The notes: a model not told the origin generated them from the letters alone. 64,000 bases of DNA from Pseudomonas mediterranea CFBP 5447 (GCF_000774145.1 NZ_KN322985.1:524190-588189); one strand, 5' to 3'; numbered from the stretch's first letter, positions 52,650 to 61,898 are shown. Translations and numbers: made by a program.

Positions 52650-52715
52650 GCGGCAAGCTACAAACAGCGCATGCTTGCCATCTGTTGCTTGCCGCCCGTA
52701 GCTTGTCGCTTGCCA
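52650..52715. repeat. 66-bp palindromic repeat (GCGGCAAGC family), copy 2
   Basis: It opens GCGGCAAGCTACAA and closes GTAGCTTGTCGCTTGCC, the same ends as the element at 2149-2214, with a diverged centre and the same length. It sits in the 92-base gap between the sigma and anti-sigma genes. Confidence 0.72.
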
Positions 52716-52734
52716 CCAATGCCGAGTAACCACC

Positions 52735-53697
52735 GTGACGGATAATCACCACGCCCAAGAGTCTGCGGCAGCGCAGGACACCGCCCATGCCATGGAGCAG
52801 GCGCTGGACTGGCTGATCCTGCTGGATAACCCCAGTCAGGAGCAGGCCCGGCAATTCCAGGTCTGGCTGGCGGCCGATCCGCGCCATGGCGAAGCATTCC
52901 TCAGGGCCCAGACCCTCTGGAACGGTCCGCAAGTGAAGGAGAGTGCCCGGCGACTCCAGGCCGCCACCAGGGTGAGCCCATTGTCACGCTTGCGCGCCCA
53001 TTGGAAACCCTTGGCCACCGCTGCCGTGCTGTTCCTCGGCCTGTTCAATTTCAGCGACCTGCCCCTGCGTTTCCAGGCCGATCACTTGACGGTGGTCGGT
53101 GAGCGCCAGCGCCTGCAACTGGAAGACGGCTCCAAGGTCCTGCTTAACACCGACTCGGCCTTTTCCAGCACCTTCAACGAACAGCGTCATGTGGCCCGGT
53201 TGTACAAGGGCGAAGCGTTTTTCGAAGTGCCCGACAATCGCAATCTGCCACTGGAGATCGATGCCGGACCGGTCACCGCCAGCGTCAGCAACACCACGTT
53301 CGCGGTGCGCTACCTCGACGGCGTGGCCCAGGTCCAGGTCCAACGCGGCGACGTGGACCTGCGGGCCGTTCGCAACGACACCCATGTCCGGCTTTCGGCC
53401 GGAGAAAGCATCCGCATCGGACCCAACGGCTTCGACCGCCCGGCCCCGCTCGATACCCGTACCGACCTGGCCTGGGTCCAGGGCCGGCTGGTGTTCGAGA
53501 ACCGCCCGCTGAGCCAGGTCCTGGCCGAACTGCGGCGCTACTATCCCGGCTGGATCATCAACCGCAACGAGCAATTGGCCCAGGTCGCGGTGACCGGTAA
53601 CTACCGCCTCGACCAGCCGCTGGACGTGGTTCGCTCCCTGGCGCACATCACCTCTGCACAGCTTCAGGAATTCCCCGCGCTGGTGATCCTGAACTAA
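52735..53697 (+). CDS. hxuR: FecR-type anti-sigma factor, HxuR-like
   Basis: The 320-residue regulator has an N-terminal DUF4880 sigma-binding domain (DWLILLDNPSQEQARQFQVWLAADPRHGEAFLRAQTLW), one membrane helix at ~92-106, a periplasmic FecR domain (ERQRLQLEDGSKVLLNTDSAFSSTFNEQRHVARLYKGEAFFEV) and a C-terminal STN-interacting part (NRPLSQVLAELRRYYPGWIINR). It passes the receptor signal to the sigma factor. It starts at GTG 52735. The palindromic repeat between it and the sigma gene may reduce coupling. Confidence 0.85.
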   Translation: MTDNHHAQESAAAQDTAHAMEQALDWLILLDNPSQEQARQFQVWLAADPRHGEAFLRAQTLWNGPQVKESARRLQAATRVSPLSRLRAHWKPLATAAVLFLGLFNFSDLPLRFQADHLTVVGERQRLQLEDGSKVLLNTDSAFSSTFNEQRHVARLYKGEAFFEVPDNRNLPLEIDAGPVTASVSNTTFAVRYLDGVAQVQVQRGDVDLRAVRNDTHVRLSAGESIRIGPNGFDRPAPLDTRTDLAWVQGRLVFENRPLSQVLAELRRYYPGWIINRNEQLAQVAVTGNYRLDQPLDVVRSLAHITSAQLQEFPALVILN

Positions 53698-53712
53698 ATG
53701 AGAATTATTTTT
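53690..53712. promoter_or_regulatory. Fur-like site upstream of the heme receptor
   Basis: AAATGAGAATTATTTTTA (53696-53713) matches the NAT-rich half repeats of the Fur consensus on the left side (AATGAGAAT) and less well on the right. It overlaps the hxuR stop, about 110 bases before the receptor gene, and may give the receptor its own iron-controlled promoter. Confidence 0.6.
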
Positions 53713-53816
53713 ACTCGATAGGCTTCGCTGATTCGTCTCGTTATAGCCAATGCAATTGATTCGCATCTATCGATGCCAATCTGCACCTATAACAGATGCG
53801 ACACGGAGCGCTATCG

Positions 53817-56408
53817 ATGTCCTCTCGCCTTACCTGCAGGTTCCTTGCCCCTTCCCGCACATTGTCGTTGCTGACCGCCGCAATCCTGATGGCCGGCGTC
53901 GCGCCCGCCGCCCTGGCTGCCGCGACACAACCGCCTGCGCGCAATATCGGCGACTACACCTTCGCCATCCCCCAGCAACCACTGGTTTCGGCCCTGAACG
54001 CATTCACCGCCGTCACGGGTTGGCAAGTGGGGCTGCCGGCCGAGCTGGCCGAAGGTGTCGCGTCGCCCGGCGTCAACGGTTCGCTGCCACCGGAGAAAGC
54101 CCTGGAGCGCCTGCTGGCGGGAACCAACCTGAGCTACCGCAAACTGGGCAACAACAGCATCGTCCTGGAGAAGCGCAGCGCCGGCAATGTAGTGAACCTG
54201 CAGCAGATGACCATCAGTGCCACCCGCCAGGAACAGGACATCAGCGGCGTGCCCAGCACCGTCAGCGTCCATGACCGCCAGGCACTGGACCGCAACAACG
54301 TCAACACCCTCAAGGACCTGGTGCGTTACGAGCCCGGCGTATCGGTGGGCGGCGCGGGCCAGCGCGGCGGCATCAGCGGCTACAACATCCGTGGCATCGA
54401 CGGCAACCGGATCCTGACCCAGGTCGACGGCGTGGCGATTCCCGACGGTTTCTTCAATGGTCCCTACGCCAAGACCCAGCGCAACTACGTCGATCCGGAA
54501 ATCATCAAGCGCGTGGAAATCCTCCGCGGTCCGGCGTCGGTGCTCTATGGCAGCAACGCCATCGGCGGCGCCGTCAGCTATTTCACCCTGGATGCGGATG
54601 ACATCATCAAGCCCGGCCAGGATGTCGGTGCCCGCCTGAAGACCGGCTACAGCTCCGCCGACGAAAGCTGGCTCAAATCCGCCACCGTCGCCGGGCGCAA
54701 CGGGACATTCGACGGCCTGCTGCACTACAGCCAGCGCGACGGCCATGAAACCGAATCCTACGGCAGCCATAACGGCACCGGCCTGGACCGCACCGCAGCC
54801 AACCCGGAGGACGTGCGCGCCAGCAACGTACTGGCCAAACTCGGCTGGAACTACAGCGACGACGCGCGCCTGGGCCTGGTCTACGAGAAGTACAAGGACG
54901 ACCGCGACACCGATCTGAAAAGCGCCTACGGCGGCCCCTTTTTCAACGGCCGGCCGACCATCCCTCCGAGCATCCTGCCGGGCGGCATGTACCAGTGGCG
55001 CACCGGCAACGACACCGTCACCCGCGAACGTTTCGGCCTGGAGCACAGCTTGGCCCTCGACAGCCTGCTGGTCGACAACATCAAATGGAGCCTGAATCAC
55101 CAGATCGCCAAGACCGACGAGAGCACCGCCGAGTTCTACTTCCCGATTACCCGCCGGGTCCTGCGCACCCGGGAAACCTTCTATGAAGACAAGCAATGGG
55201 TGTTCGACGCACAGCTGGACAAAGCCTTCAGCCTCGCCGACACCGAACACGCACTGACCTACGGCACCACGATCAAGCAACAGAAAGTCACCGGTTCGCG
55301 CAGCGGCAATGGCGTGTGCCTGGCGGTCGGCGTCGGTTGTTCCGCCATCGGCGCCATCAGCACCCGGGACGTACTGGCAAAAGCCAGCGACTTCCCGGAC
55401 CCGACCATCAACACCTACAGCCTGTTCGCCCAGGACCAGATCGGTTGGGACAAGTGGACCTTCACCCCGGGCCTGCGCTACGACTACACCCAGCTCAAGC
55501 CGCACCTCACCCAGGCGTTCCTCGACACCGTCGATCCGACCGGTGGTGGCCAGGTCAGCGACAGCAACAAGACCTGGCATCGCGTCTCGCCCAAGTTCGG
55601 CCTGACCTATGCCTTTACCGACCAGTACACCGGCTACGGGCAGTATGCCGAAGGCTTCCGCACCCCGACCGCCAAGGCCCTGTATGGCCGCTTCGATAAC
55701 CCCGACGTCGGCTACAGCGTGGAACCCAACCCCGACCTGGAACCGGAAAAAAGCAAAAGCTACGAGACCGGCTTGCGTGGCCGTTTCGACTCCGGTTCGT
55801 TCGACGTGGCGGTGTTCTACAACAAGTACCGCGATTTCATCAACGAAGACGCCATCACCCCCGGCGCCGATCAGTTGACCTTCCAGAGCAACAACATCAA
55901 GCACGCCACCATCAAGGGCGCCGAGGTCAAGGGTCGCCTGGACCTGGACGTATTCGGCGCACCACAGGGCCTCTACACCCAGGGCTCGGTGGCCTACGCC
56001 TACGGTCGCAACGACGACACCGGCCAGCCGATCAACAGCATCAACCCGCTGACCGGCGTGTTCGGCCTGGGTTACGACCAGAACGACTACGGCAGCTTGC
56101 TCACCTGGACCCTGGTCAGGAAGAAAAACCGCGTCGACGACAGCAACTTCAACTCGCCGGATGGCGTCAGCAGCCAGTTCAAGACGCCCGGGTTCGGAAT
56201 TCTCGACCTGACCGGCTTCTACAAGGTGACCCGGGACGTCACCGTCAGCGGTGGTCTCTACAACCTCACCGACAAGAAGTACTGGCTGTGGGACGACGTG
56301 CGCGGCTACGACAGCGTCGGCGAAGCGGCCGTGCTGAGCCCCGCCAACCTCGATCGCCTGACGGCGCCGGGGCGCAACTTCGCGGTCAACCTGATCTGGG
56401 ATATCTGA
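53817..56408 (+). CDS. hxuA: TonB-dependent heme receptor with STN signalling domain, HxuA-like
   Basis: The 863-residue outer-membrane receptor has a signal peptide to ~35, an STN domain at ~47-119 (YTFAIPQQPLVSALNAFTAVTGWQV...), a TonB box near QMTISA (~130-135), a plug (~145-260) and a beta-barrel ending with Leu-Ile-Trp-Asp-Ile. It belongs to the hemoglobin/transferrin/lactoferrin receptor group. FRTP (residue 614) and PNPDL (from 637) correspond to the FRAP and NPNL boxes of heme receptors, but no His lies between them. The ATG at 53817 has CGGAGCG upstream; the ATG at 53796 has none. heme oxygenase follows. Confidence 0.88.
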   Translation: MSSRLTCRFLAPSRTLSLLTAAILMAGVAPAALAAATQPPARNIGDYTFAIPQQPLVSALNAFTAVTGWQVGLPAELAEGVASPGVNGSLPPEKALERLLAGTNLSYRKLGNNSIVLEKRSAGNVVNLQQMTISATRQEQDISGVPSTVSVHDRQALDRNNVNTLKDLVRYEPGVSVGGAGQRGGISGYNIRGIDGNRILTQVDGVAIPDGFFNGPYAKTQRNYVDPEIIKRVEILRGPASVLYGSNAIGGAVSYFTLDADDIIKPGQDVGARLKTGYSSADESWLKSATVAGRNGTFDGLLHYSQRDGHETESYGSHNGTGLDRTAANPEDVRASNVLAKLGWNYSDDARLGLVYEKYKDDRDTDLKSAYGGPFFNGRPTIPPSILPGGMYQWRTGNDTVTRERFGLEHSLALDSLLVDNIKWSLNHQIAKTDESTAEFYFPITRRVLRTRETFYEDKQWVFDAQLDKAFSLADTEHALTYGTTIKQQKVTGSRSGNGVCLAVGVGCSAIGAISTRDVLAKASDFPDPTINTYSLFAQDQIGWDKWTFTPGLRYDYTQLKPHLTQAFLDTVDPTGGGQVSDSNKTWHRVSPKFGLTYAFTDQYTGYGQYAEGFRTPTAKALYGRFDNPDVGYSVEPNPDLEPEKSKSYETGLRGRFDSGSFDVAVFYNKYRDFINEDAITPGADQLTFQSNNIKHATIKGAEVKGRLDLDVFGAPQGLYTQGSVAYAYGRNDDTGQPINSINPLTGVFGLGYDQNDYGSLLTWTLVRKKNRVDDSNFNSPDGVSSQFKTPGFGILDLTGFYKVTRDVTVSGGLYNLTDKKYWLWDDVRGYDSVGEAAVLSPANLDRLTAPGRNFAVNLIWDI

Positions 56409-56434
56409 TCCGCTGACCACAGCAAACAGTTCAA

Positions 56435-56522
56435 GGTGGGAGCAAAGCTTGCTCGCGATGCAGGCGTCTCGATTTCTGAAGGACCGCATCGTTTGCATCG
56501 CGGGCAAGCCTTGCTCCCACAG
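56435..56522. repeat. REP pair with hybrid arms
   Basis: The left arm is of the AAGCTTGCTCGCGATG subtype and the right arm CGGGCAAGCCTTGCTCCCAC of the GGCTTGCCCGCG subtype, so the pair combines two REP variants. It lies between the receptor gene and hemO. Confidence 0.82.
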
Positions 56523-56571
56523 TGGTTCCCCTCGCCACAACAGCGACTTGCTTCCATTCGAAGGATTATTC

Positions 56572-57165
56572 ATGACCACCCAACAACGCCCCACCTCACG
56601 CTCCCAACGCCTCAACCAGATCACCCACGAGCCCCACGGCAGGCTCGACGCCCTGGTCAAGGCCCACGCCCCGTTCGAAACCCCGGCCAGCTTTGCCCGT
56701 TTCGTCGTCGCCCAATACCTGTTCCAGTCGGAACTGGTAGCGCTGTACAACGATGCGCAGCTGTCCGCCCTGATCCCCGACCTGCCAGCCCGCTGCCGTG
56801 CCGACGCGGCCAAGGCCGATCTGGCGGATCTGGACACCGATGTCCCGGCGCCGGTGGCCGGCGCGCTGGACAACCCGACCATGGCCGAAGCCCTGGGTTG
56901 GTTGTTCGTTTCGGAAGGTTCGAAGTTGGGCGCGGCGTTCCTGATCAAGCGCGCAGTAAACCTGGGGCTGAGCGAAACCTTCGGTGCCCGCCACCTGGCC
57001 GAACCGGAGGGCGGCCGTGCCGAAGGCTGGAAGACCTTCACCCGTATCCTTGACGAACTGAGCCTCACCGAACAGCAGGAAGCCGAGGCGGACAAAGGCG
57101 CGCTGGACGCCTTCAACCGGTTTACGGTGTTGCTGGAACAGGCCTACGCTGCCGAGCTAGCCTGA
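56572..57165 (+). CDS. hemO: Biliverdin-producing heme oxygenase (HemO/PigA)
   Basis: The 197-residue cytoplasmic enzyme opens heme to biliverdin, CO and iron. SRSQRLNQITHEPHGRLDALVKAHAPF carries the proximal His22, and WLFVSEGSKLGAAFLIKRAVNLGLSETFGARHLAEPEGGRAEGWKTF is the distal helix region with GSKLGAAF, very close to P. aeruginosa HemO. AAGGATTATTC precedes the ATG. It completes the heme-uptake block, turning imported heme into iron. The REP pair upstream suggests transcription from the receptor may be partly blocked. Confidence 0.95.
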   Translation: MTTQQRPTSRSQRLNQITHEPHGRLDALVKAHAPFETPASFARFVVAQYLFQSELVALYNDAQLSALIPDLPARCRADAAKADLADLDTDVPAPVAGALDNPTMAEALGWLFVSEGSKLGAAFLIKRAVNLGLSETFGARHLAEPEGGRAEGWKTFTRILDELSLTEQQEAEADKGALDAFNRFTVLLEQAYAAELA

Positions 57166-57193
57166 ATATTGATATCTGATCACCCCTTCCCCT

Positions 57194-57284
57194 TGTGGGA
57201 GCGAGCCTGCTCGCGATGGCGGCGTGTCAGTCAACGTGGATTCCGACGGATCTACCGCTTTCGCGAGCAGGCTCGCTCCCACAG
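57194..57284. repeat. REP pair (REPIN) after hemO
   Basis: Inverted GAGCCTGCTCGCGA arms fill most of the gap between hemO and the YbaN-like gene. Confidence 0.9.
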
Positions 57285-57308
57285 AGAAATGTGTAGGCTT
57301 GAAAGACA

Positions 57309-57704
57309 GTGATAAGTCTCTCCTCCAAAACCGCCCGATTGCTCTTCGGCCTGCTCGCCTACACCAGCCTCGCCATCGGCCTGGTCGCCATCGTCGTGCC
57401 CGGCCTGCCGACGACCGAGTTCATCCTGCTGGCCGCCTGGGCCGCGACGCGCAGTTCGCCACGCCTGAGTGCCTGGCTGGAGACTCATCGGTTGTTCGGG
57501 CCGATGCTGTACAACTGGCGTAACGGCAAGGTCATCCCGCGTCGGGCCAAGGTGGGCGCCACCCTCGGCATGCTGTTCTGCGCGGCACTGATGCTGGCAA
57601 CGCTCGAACATGGCTGGCCGGTCTACCTGGCCCTGGCGGGCATGGGCGCGGGCAATCTGTGGATCTGGTCCCGTCCGTCTGCAACAGCGCAGACGTTCGA
57701 ATGA
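57309..57704 (+). CDS. YbaN-family (DUF454) inner-membrane protein
   Basis: The 131-residue protein has about three membrane segments. ARLLFGLLAYTSLAIGLVAIVVPGLPTTEFILLAAWAATRSSPRLSAWLETHRLFGPMLYNWRNGKVIPRRAK is the DUF454 hallmark (PGLPTT.F.L.A....RSSPR...WL..H..FGP). It starts at GTG; the ribosome site is weak. The role is unknown; such genes often sit beside heme or iron genes in Pseudomonas, which is the only context clue. Confidence 0.85.
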   Translation: MISLSSKTARLLFGLLAYTSLAIGLVAIVVPGLPTTEFILLAAWAATRSSPRLSAWLETHRLFGPMLYNWRNGKVIPRRAKVGATLGMLFCAALMLATLEHGWPVYLALAGMGAGNLWIWSRPSATAQTFE

Positions 57705-57749
57705 ACCGTTTTGATCTATGCTCGGCCTCTCACATCCGGAGGGCCTTCG

Positions 57750-59138
57750 ATGACAGATCTACTCGCGTCCATGCAAGCCGCCCTCGGCTTGCCCACGACC
57801 CCGATCCGCTTCGCGAATGACGGCGTCCTGCCTTCGGCGTTCGCCGTCACGGAGCTGGCCAGTGCCAGTATCGCCGTGGCCGGCCAGGCGGTCGCGGAGC
57901 TCATCGGCCAACAAACCGCCCGCCTGCCGTCCCTGGAAGTCGACCGGCGCCTGGCGTCGTTCTGGTTCTCCACGTCCCTGCGTCCCATCGGCTGGAGCGT
58001 GCCGCCGATGTGGGACCCGGTGGCCGGCGACTACGCCACGGCCGACGGCTGGATTCGCCTGCACACCAATGCGCCGCATCATCGACGGGCGGCGGAAAAG
58101 GTCCTCGGTGCCTGCGTTGATCGCGCCGACATGGCGAGCAAAGTGATCCGCTGGAACAAGACCGAACTGGAACAAGCCGTCGTCAACGCCGGTGGTTGCG
58201 CCGCCGAGATGCGCTCGTGGCAGGCCTGGCAAGCGCATCCCCAAGGCAAGGCAGTGAATGCCGAGCCGCTGGTGCACTTCACTGAAACCGTCGAGGCACA
58301 CTGCAAACCCTGGCTCGGCTCCGTGGCCCAACCACTGTCCGGCCTCAAGGTGCTGGACCTGACCCGCGTGCTGGCCGGTCCCGTCGCCAGCCGCTTCCTC
58401 GCCGGCTTTGGCGCCGACGTCTTGCGGATCGACCCTCCGACCTGGGACGAGCCCGGCGTGGTCCCGGAGGTCACACTCGGCAAACGCTGCGCCCGCCTCG
58501 ACCTGCACCGGCCCGACGACCGCGCCGCGTTCGAAGCGCTGCTCAAGGACGCCGACATCCTCCTGCACGGCTACCGGGCCGACGCCCTGGAGCGCCTGGG
58601 CTATGGCGCCGAACAACGCCATAAGATCGCCCCTGGCCTGATCGATGTCAGCCTCAACGCCTACGGTTGGAGCGGCCCGTGGCAGAACCGGCGCGGCTTC
58701 GACAGCCTGGTGCAGATGAGCAGCGGCATCGCCGAGGCCGGCATGGCCTGGAAACAGGCCGATAAACCGACACCGCTGCCCGTCCAGGCGCTGGACCACG
58801 GCACCGGCTACCTGATGGCGGCCAGTGCCCTGGTGTTGCTGACCCGGCGTCTGGCAACCGGGCAAGGCGGCTCGGCACGCCTATCTCTGGCGCGTACCGC
58901 CAGACTGCTGATCGAGCGTGGCGCGGGTACCCAGGCCACGCTACGGCCCGAGGACGATCACGATCTGAGCATGCTGGTCGAGCAGACGCCGTGGGGGCCG
59001 GCGCACCGGCTGCAGGTGCCGCTGAGAATCACCGGCACGCCCTGGCAGTGGACGCTTGCGGCGGCGGAACTGGGTGCTCATCGAGCACAATGGTCATCGG
59101 CCTCGTCCCCTGACCTAGGTCAGCTATCGAAACGATGA
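57750..59138 (+). CDS. CoA-transferase family III (CaiB/BaiF) protein
   Basis: The 462-residue protein has the class III CoA-transferase core in its second half: GLKVLDLTRVLAGPVASRFLAGFGADVLRIDPP, followed by LGKRCARLDLHRPDDRAAFEALLKDADILLHGYRADALERLGYG and DVSLNAYGWSGPWQNRRGFDSLVQMSSGIA. The N-terminal ~200 residues are a partial, divergent domain. It moves CoA between acids; substrate unknown. GGAGGGCCTTCG precedes the ATG at 57750. Its last ~30 bases contain the ANR-like palindrome of the arc operon. Confidence 0.87.
   Translation: MTDLLASMQAALGLPTTPIRFANDGVLPSAFAVTELASASIAVAGQAVAELIGQQTARLPSLEVDRRLASFWFSTSLRPIGWSVPPMWDPVAGDYATADGWIRLHTNAPHHRRAAEKVLGACVDRADMASKVIRWNKTELEQAVVNAGGCAAEMRSWQAWQAHPQGKAVNAEPLVHFTETVEAHCKPWLGSVAQPLSGLKVLDLTRVLAGPVASRFLAGFGADVLRIDPPTWDEPGVVPEVTLGKRCARLDLHRPDDRAAFEALLKDADILLHGYRADALERLGYGAEQRHKIAPGLIDVSLNAYGWSGPWQNRRGFDSLVQMSSGIAEAGMAWKQADKPTPLPVQALDHGTGYLMAASALVLLTRRLATGQGGSARLSLARTARLLIERGAGTQATLRPEDDHDLSMLVEQTPWGPAHRLQVPLRITGTPWQWTLAAAELGAHRAQWSSASSPDLGQLSKR
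59110..59123. promoter_or_regulatory. ANR/FNR-like palindrome upstream of arcDABC
   Basis: CTGACCTAGGTCAG is a perfect 14-bp palindrome fitting the ANR pattern TTGAC-N4-GTCAA except at the outermost base on each side. It lies within the coding end of the CoA-transferase gene, 61 bases before arcD. Class II spacing would put the start near 59158 with TACGCT (59146) as -10. The arc operon is ANR-activated in P. aeruginosa. Confidence 0.68.
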
Positions 59139-59183
59139 ATTGACATACGCTGTGACTCTCCTTGGCTGTCTCGGAGTCATGTA

Positions 59184-60611
59184 ATGTCTGATACCCCCGG
59201 AAAACTTCGCTTGGGTGCGTTGGTCGCGCTGGTAGCGGGTTCGATGATCGGCGGGGGAATCTTTTCCTTGCCGCAGAACATGGCCGCCAGTGCCGATGTC
59301 GGTGCCGTCCTGATTGGCTGGGCGATTACCGCGGTGGGCATGCTGACCCTCGCCTTCGTGTTCCAGACCCTGGCCAATCGCAAACCCGATCTGGACGGCG
59401 GTGTGTACGCCTACGCCAAGGCCGGCTTCGGCGACTACATGGGTTTCTCCTCGGCCTGGGGTTACTGGATCAGCGCCTGGCTGGGCAACGTCGGCTACTT
59501 CGTCTTGCTGTTCAGCACCCTGGGTTATTTTTTCCCGGTCTTCGGTGAAGGCAACACGGTAGCAGCGGTGATCGGCGCATCGTTGCTGCTGTGGGCCGTG
59601 CATTTCCTGGTGCTGCGCGGCATCAAGGAAGCCGCGTTCATCAACCTCGTCACCACCGTTGCCAAGGTCGTGCCGCTGGCGTTGTTCGTGCTGATCGCCG
59701 TGTTCGCCTTCCGGCTCGACATTTTCACCGCCGACATCTGGGGCCTGAAAAACCCGCAGTTGGGCAGCGTGATGAACCAGGTGCGCAACATGATGCTGGT
59801 CACCGTCTGGGTGTTCATCGGCATCGAGGGCGCGAGCATTTTTTCCGCCCGTGCCGGACGACGCTCGGACGTGGGCAAGGCCACCGTGATTGGCTTCATC
59901 ACTGTGCTGCTGTTCCTGGTGCTGGTGAATGTGCTGTCCTTGGGGATCATGACCCAGCCGGAACTGGCGAAGCTGCAGAACCCGTCCATGGCCGCGGTGC
60001 TGGAGCACGTCGTGGGCCATTGGGGTGCGGTGCTGATCAGCGTCGGCCTGATCGTTTCGCTGCTCGGCGCCCTGTTGTCCTGGGTGCTGCTGTGCGCCGA
60101 GATCCTGTTCGCCGCCGCCAGGGACCACACCATGCCGGCGTTCCTGCGTCGCGAAAATGCCAACCATGTACCGGCCAACGCCCTGTGGCTGACCAACGCC
60201 ATGGTCCAGCTGTTCCTGATCGTCACCCTGTTCTCGGCCAGTACCTACCTGTCGCTGATCTACCTCGCCACCTCGATGATCCTGGTGCCCTACCTGTGGT
60301 CGGCGGCCTACGCGCTGCTACTGGCGGTGCGCGGCGAAACCTACCGGAACGCCCTGGCCGAACGTCGCAAGGACCAGGCCATCAGTGCCATCGCCCTGAT
60401 CTATGCGATGTGGTTGTTGTATGCCGGCGGGATCAAGTACCTGCTGCTCTCCGCGCTGCTCTACGCCCCCGGCGCGGTGCTGTTCGCCCAGGCCAGGCGC
60501 GAAGTGGGCCAACCGGTGTTCACCGCTGTCGAAAAGCTGATTTTCACCGCAGTGGTTGCAGGCGCCGTGGTGGCCGCATACGGGCTCTACAGCGGCTTCC
60601 TGACCTTGTGA
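59184..60611 (+). CDS. arcD: Arginine/ornithine antiporter ArcD
   Basis: The 475-residue APC-family transporter has about 12-13 membrane helices, beginning LRLGALVALVAGSMIGGGIFSLPQNMAASADVGAVLIGW with the GSMIGGGIF substrate motif. It exchanges arginine for ornithine at the inner membrane and needs no energy. GGAG lies 9 bases before the ATG at 59184; an ATG-TAA mini-frame at 59179 lies just before it. It is the first gene of arcDABC. Confidence 0.96.
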   Translation: MSDTPGKLRLGALVALVAGSMIGGGIFSLPQNMAASADVGAVLIGWAITAVGMLTLAFVFQTLANRKPDLDGGVYAYAKAGFGDYMGFSSAWGYWISAWLGNVGYFVLLFSTLGYFFPVFGEGNTVAAVIGASLLLWAVHFLVLRGIKEAAFINLVTTVAKVVPLALFVLIAVFAFRLDIFTADIWGLKNPQLGSVMNQVRNMMLVTVWVFIGIEGASIFSARAGRRSDVGKATVIGFITVLLFLVLVNVLSLGIMTQPELAKLQNPSMAAVLEHVVGHWGAVLISVGLIVSLLGALLSWVLLCAEILFAAARDHTMPAFLRRENANHVPANALWLTNAMVQLFLIVTLFSASTYLSLIYLATSMILVPYLWSAAYALLLAVRGETYRNALAERRKDQAISAIALIYAMWLLYAGGIKYLLLSALLYAPGAVLFAQARREVGQPVFTAVEKLIFTAVVAGAVVAAYGLYSGFLTL

Positions 60612-60641
60612 TTGCTGAACGTTTTAACGGGAGGATGTGTA

Positions 60642-61898
60642 ATGACCACGGGAAAAATGCACTACGGCGTTCATTCCGAAGCCGGTAGATTGCGTAAAGT
60701 CATGGTGTGTTCCCCAGGCCTGGCCCATCAGCGGCTGACCCCGAACAATTGCGATGAACTGTTGTTCGATGACGTGCTGTGGGTCAACCAGGCCAAGCGC
60801 GACCATTTCGACTTTGTCACCAAGATGCGCGAGCGGGGCATCGACGTGCTGGAAATGCATAACCTGCTGACCGACATCGTCGCCATCCCCGAAGCCCTGG
60901 ACTGGATCCTGCAACGCAAGGTCACCGCCAACTCGGTGGGCCTGGGCCTGGTGAATGAGGTCGGTTCGTGGCTGCGCAGCCTGGAACCCCGCCGTATCGC
61001 CGAATACCTGATCGGTGGCGTCTCGGCCGATGACCTGCCCGACAGCTTCGGCGGCAAGACCATCCAGATGTTTCGCGACTTCCTCGGGCACTCCAGCTTC
61101 ATCCTGCCGCCGCTGCCCAACACCCAGTTCACCCGCGACACTACCTGCTGGATCTACGGCGGCGTCACCCTGAACCCGATGTATTGGCCGGCGCGTCGCC
61201 AGGAAACCCTGCTGACCACCGCCTTGTATAAATTCCACCCGGAGTTCACCCAGGCCGACTTCCAGATCTGGTACGGCAATCCGGACCTGGACCATGGCAA
61301 TGCCACCCTCGAAGGCGGTGACGTGATGCCCATCGGCAATGGTGTCGTGCTGATCGGCATGGGCGAACGCTCGTCCCGCCAGGCCATCGGCCAACTGGCG
61401 CTGAATCTGTTCAGGCACCAGGCCGTGGAGCGGGTCATCGTCGCCGGCCTGCCGAAGTCCCGGGCCGCCATGCACCTGGACACCGTGTTCAGTTTCTGCG
61501 ACCGCGACCTGGTGACCGTATTCCCGGAGGTGGTGAGCCAGATCGTCGCCTTCTCCCTGCGCCCTGACGAGAGCAAACCCGGCGGTATCGACGTGCGCCG
61601 CGAAGAAGGCAGCTTCATCGACACCGTTGCCGCCGCCCTAAGGCTCCCGGCGCTGCGCGTGGTGGAAACCGGCGGCAACAGCTTCGCGGCCGAGCGCGAA
61701 CAATGGGACGACGGCAACAATGTGGTGGCCCTGGAGCCGGGCGTGGTGATTGGCTACGACCGCAACACCTACACCAACACCCTGCTGCGCAAGGCCGGGG
61801 TGGAAGTCATCACCATCAGCGCCAGTGAGCTGGGCCGGGGCCGCGGCGGCGGCCATTGCATGACCTGCCCGATCATCCGCGACCCGATCGACTACTGA
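60642..61898 (+). CDS. arcA: Arginine deiminase ArcA
   Basis: The 418-residue enzyme converts arginine to citrulline and ammonia. [50 protein letters not shown] is the family start, and the catalytic Cys406 is in [14 protein letters not shown], the same number as in P. aeruginosa. GGGAGGATGTGTA precedes the ATG at 60642, which starts 30 bases after arcD. Confidence 0.97.
   Translation: MTTGKMHYGVHSEAGRLRKVMVCSPGLAHQRLTPNNCDELLFDDVLWVNQAKRDHFDFVTKMRERGIDVLEMHNLLTDIVAIPEALDWILQRKVTANSVGLGLVNEVGSWLRSLEPRRIAEYLIGGVSADDLPDSFGGKTIQMFRDFLGHSSFILPPLPNTQFTRDTTCWIYGGVTLNPMYWPARRQETLLTTALYKFHPEFTQADFQIWYGNPDLDHGNATLEGGDVMPIGNGVVLIGMGERSSRQAIGQLALNLFRHQAVERVIVAGLPKSRAAMHLDTVFSFCDRDLVTVFPEVVSQIVAFSLRPDESKPGGIDVRREEGSFIDTVAAALRLPALRVVETGGNSFAAEREQWDDGNNVVALEPGVVIGYDRNTYTNTLLRKAGVEVITISASELGRGRGGGHCMTCPIIRDPIDY

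Noticed and set aside
53811..57116. An 1101-codon open frame on the minus strand opposite the heme receptor and hemO
   Set aside because: The plus strand encodes clear receptor and heme oxygenase motifs with ribosome sites. The minus frame is low-complexity Val/Gly/Ala text crossing a REP pair, typical of an antisense shadow in GC-rich DNA.
52136..57704. The heme block as a HasIRS-HasA hemophore system
   Set aside because: No small HasA-like gene or type I secretion genes follow the receptor; the sigma, anti-sigma, receptor and heme oxygenase set fits Hxu better.
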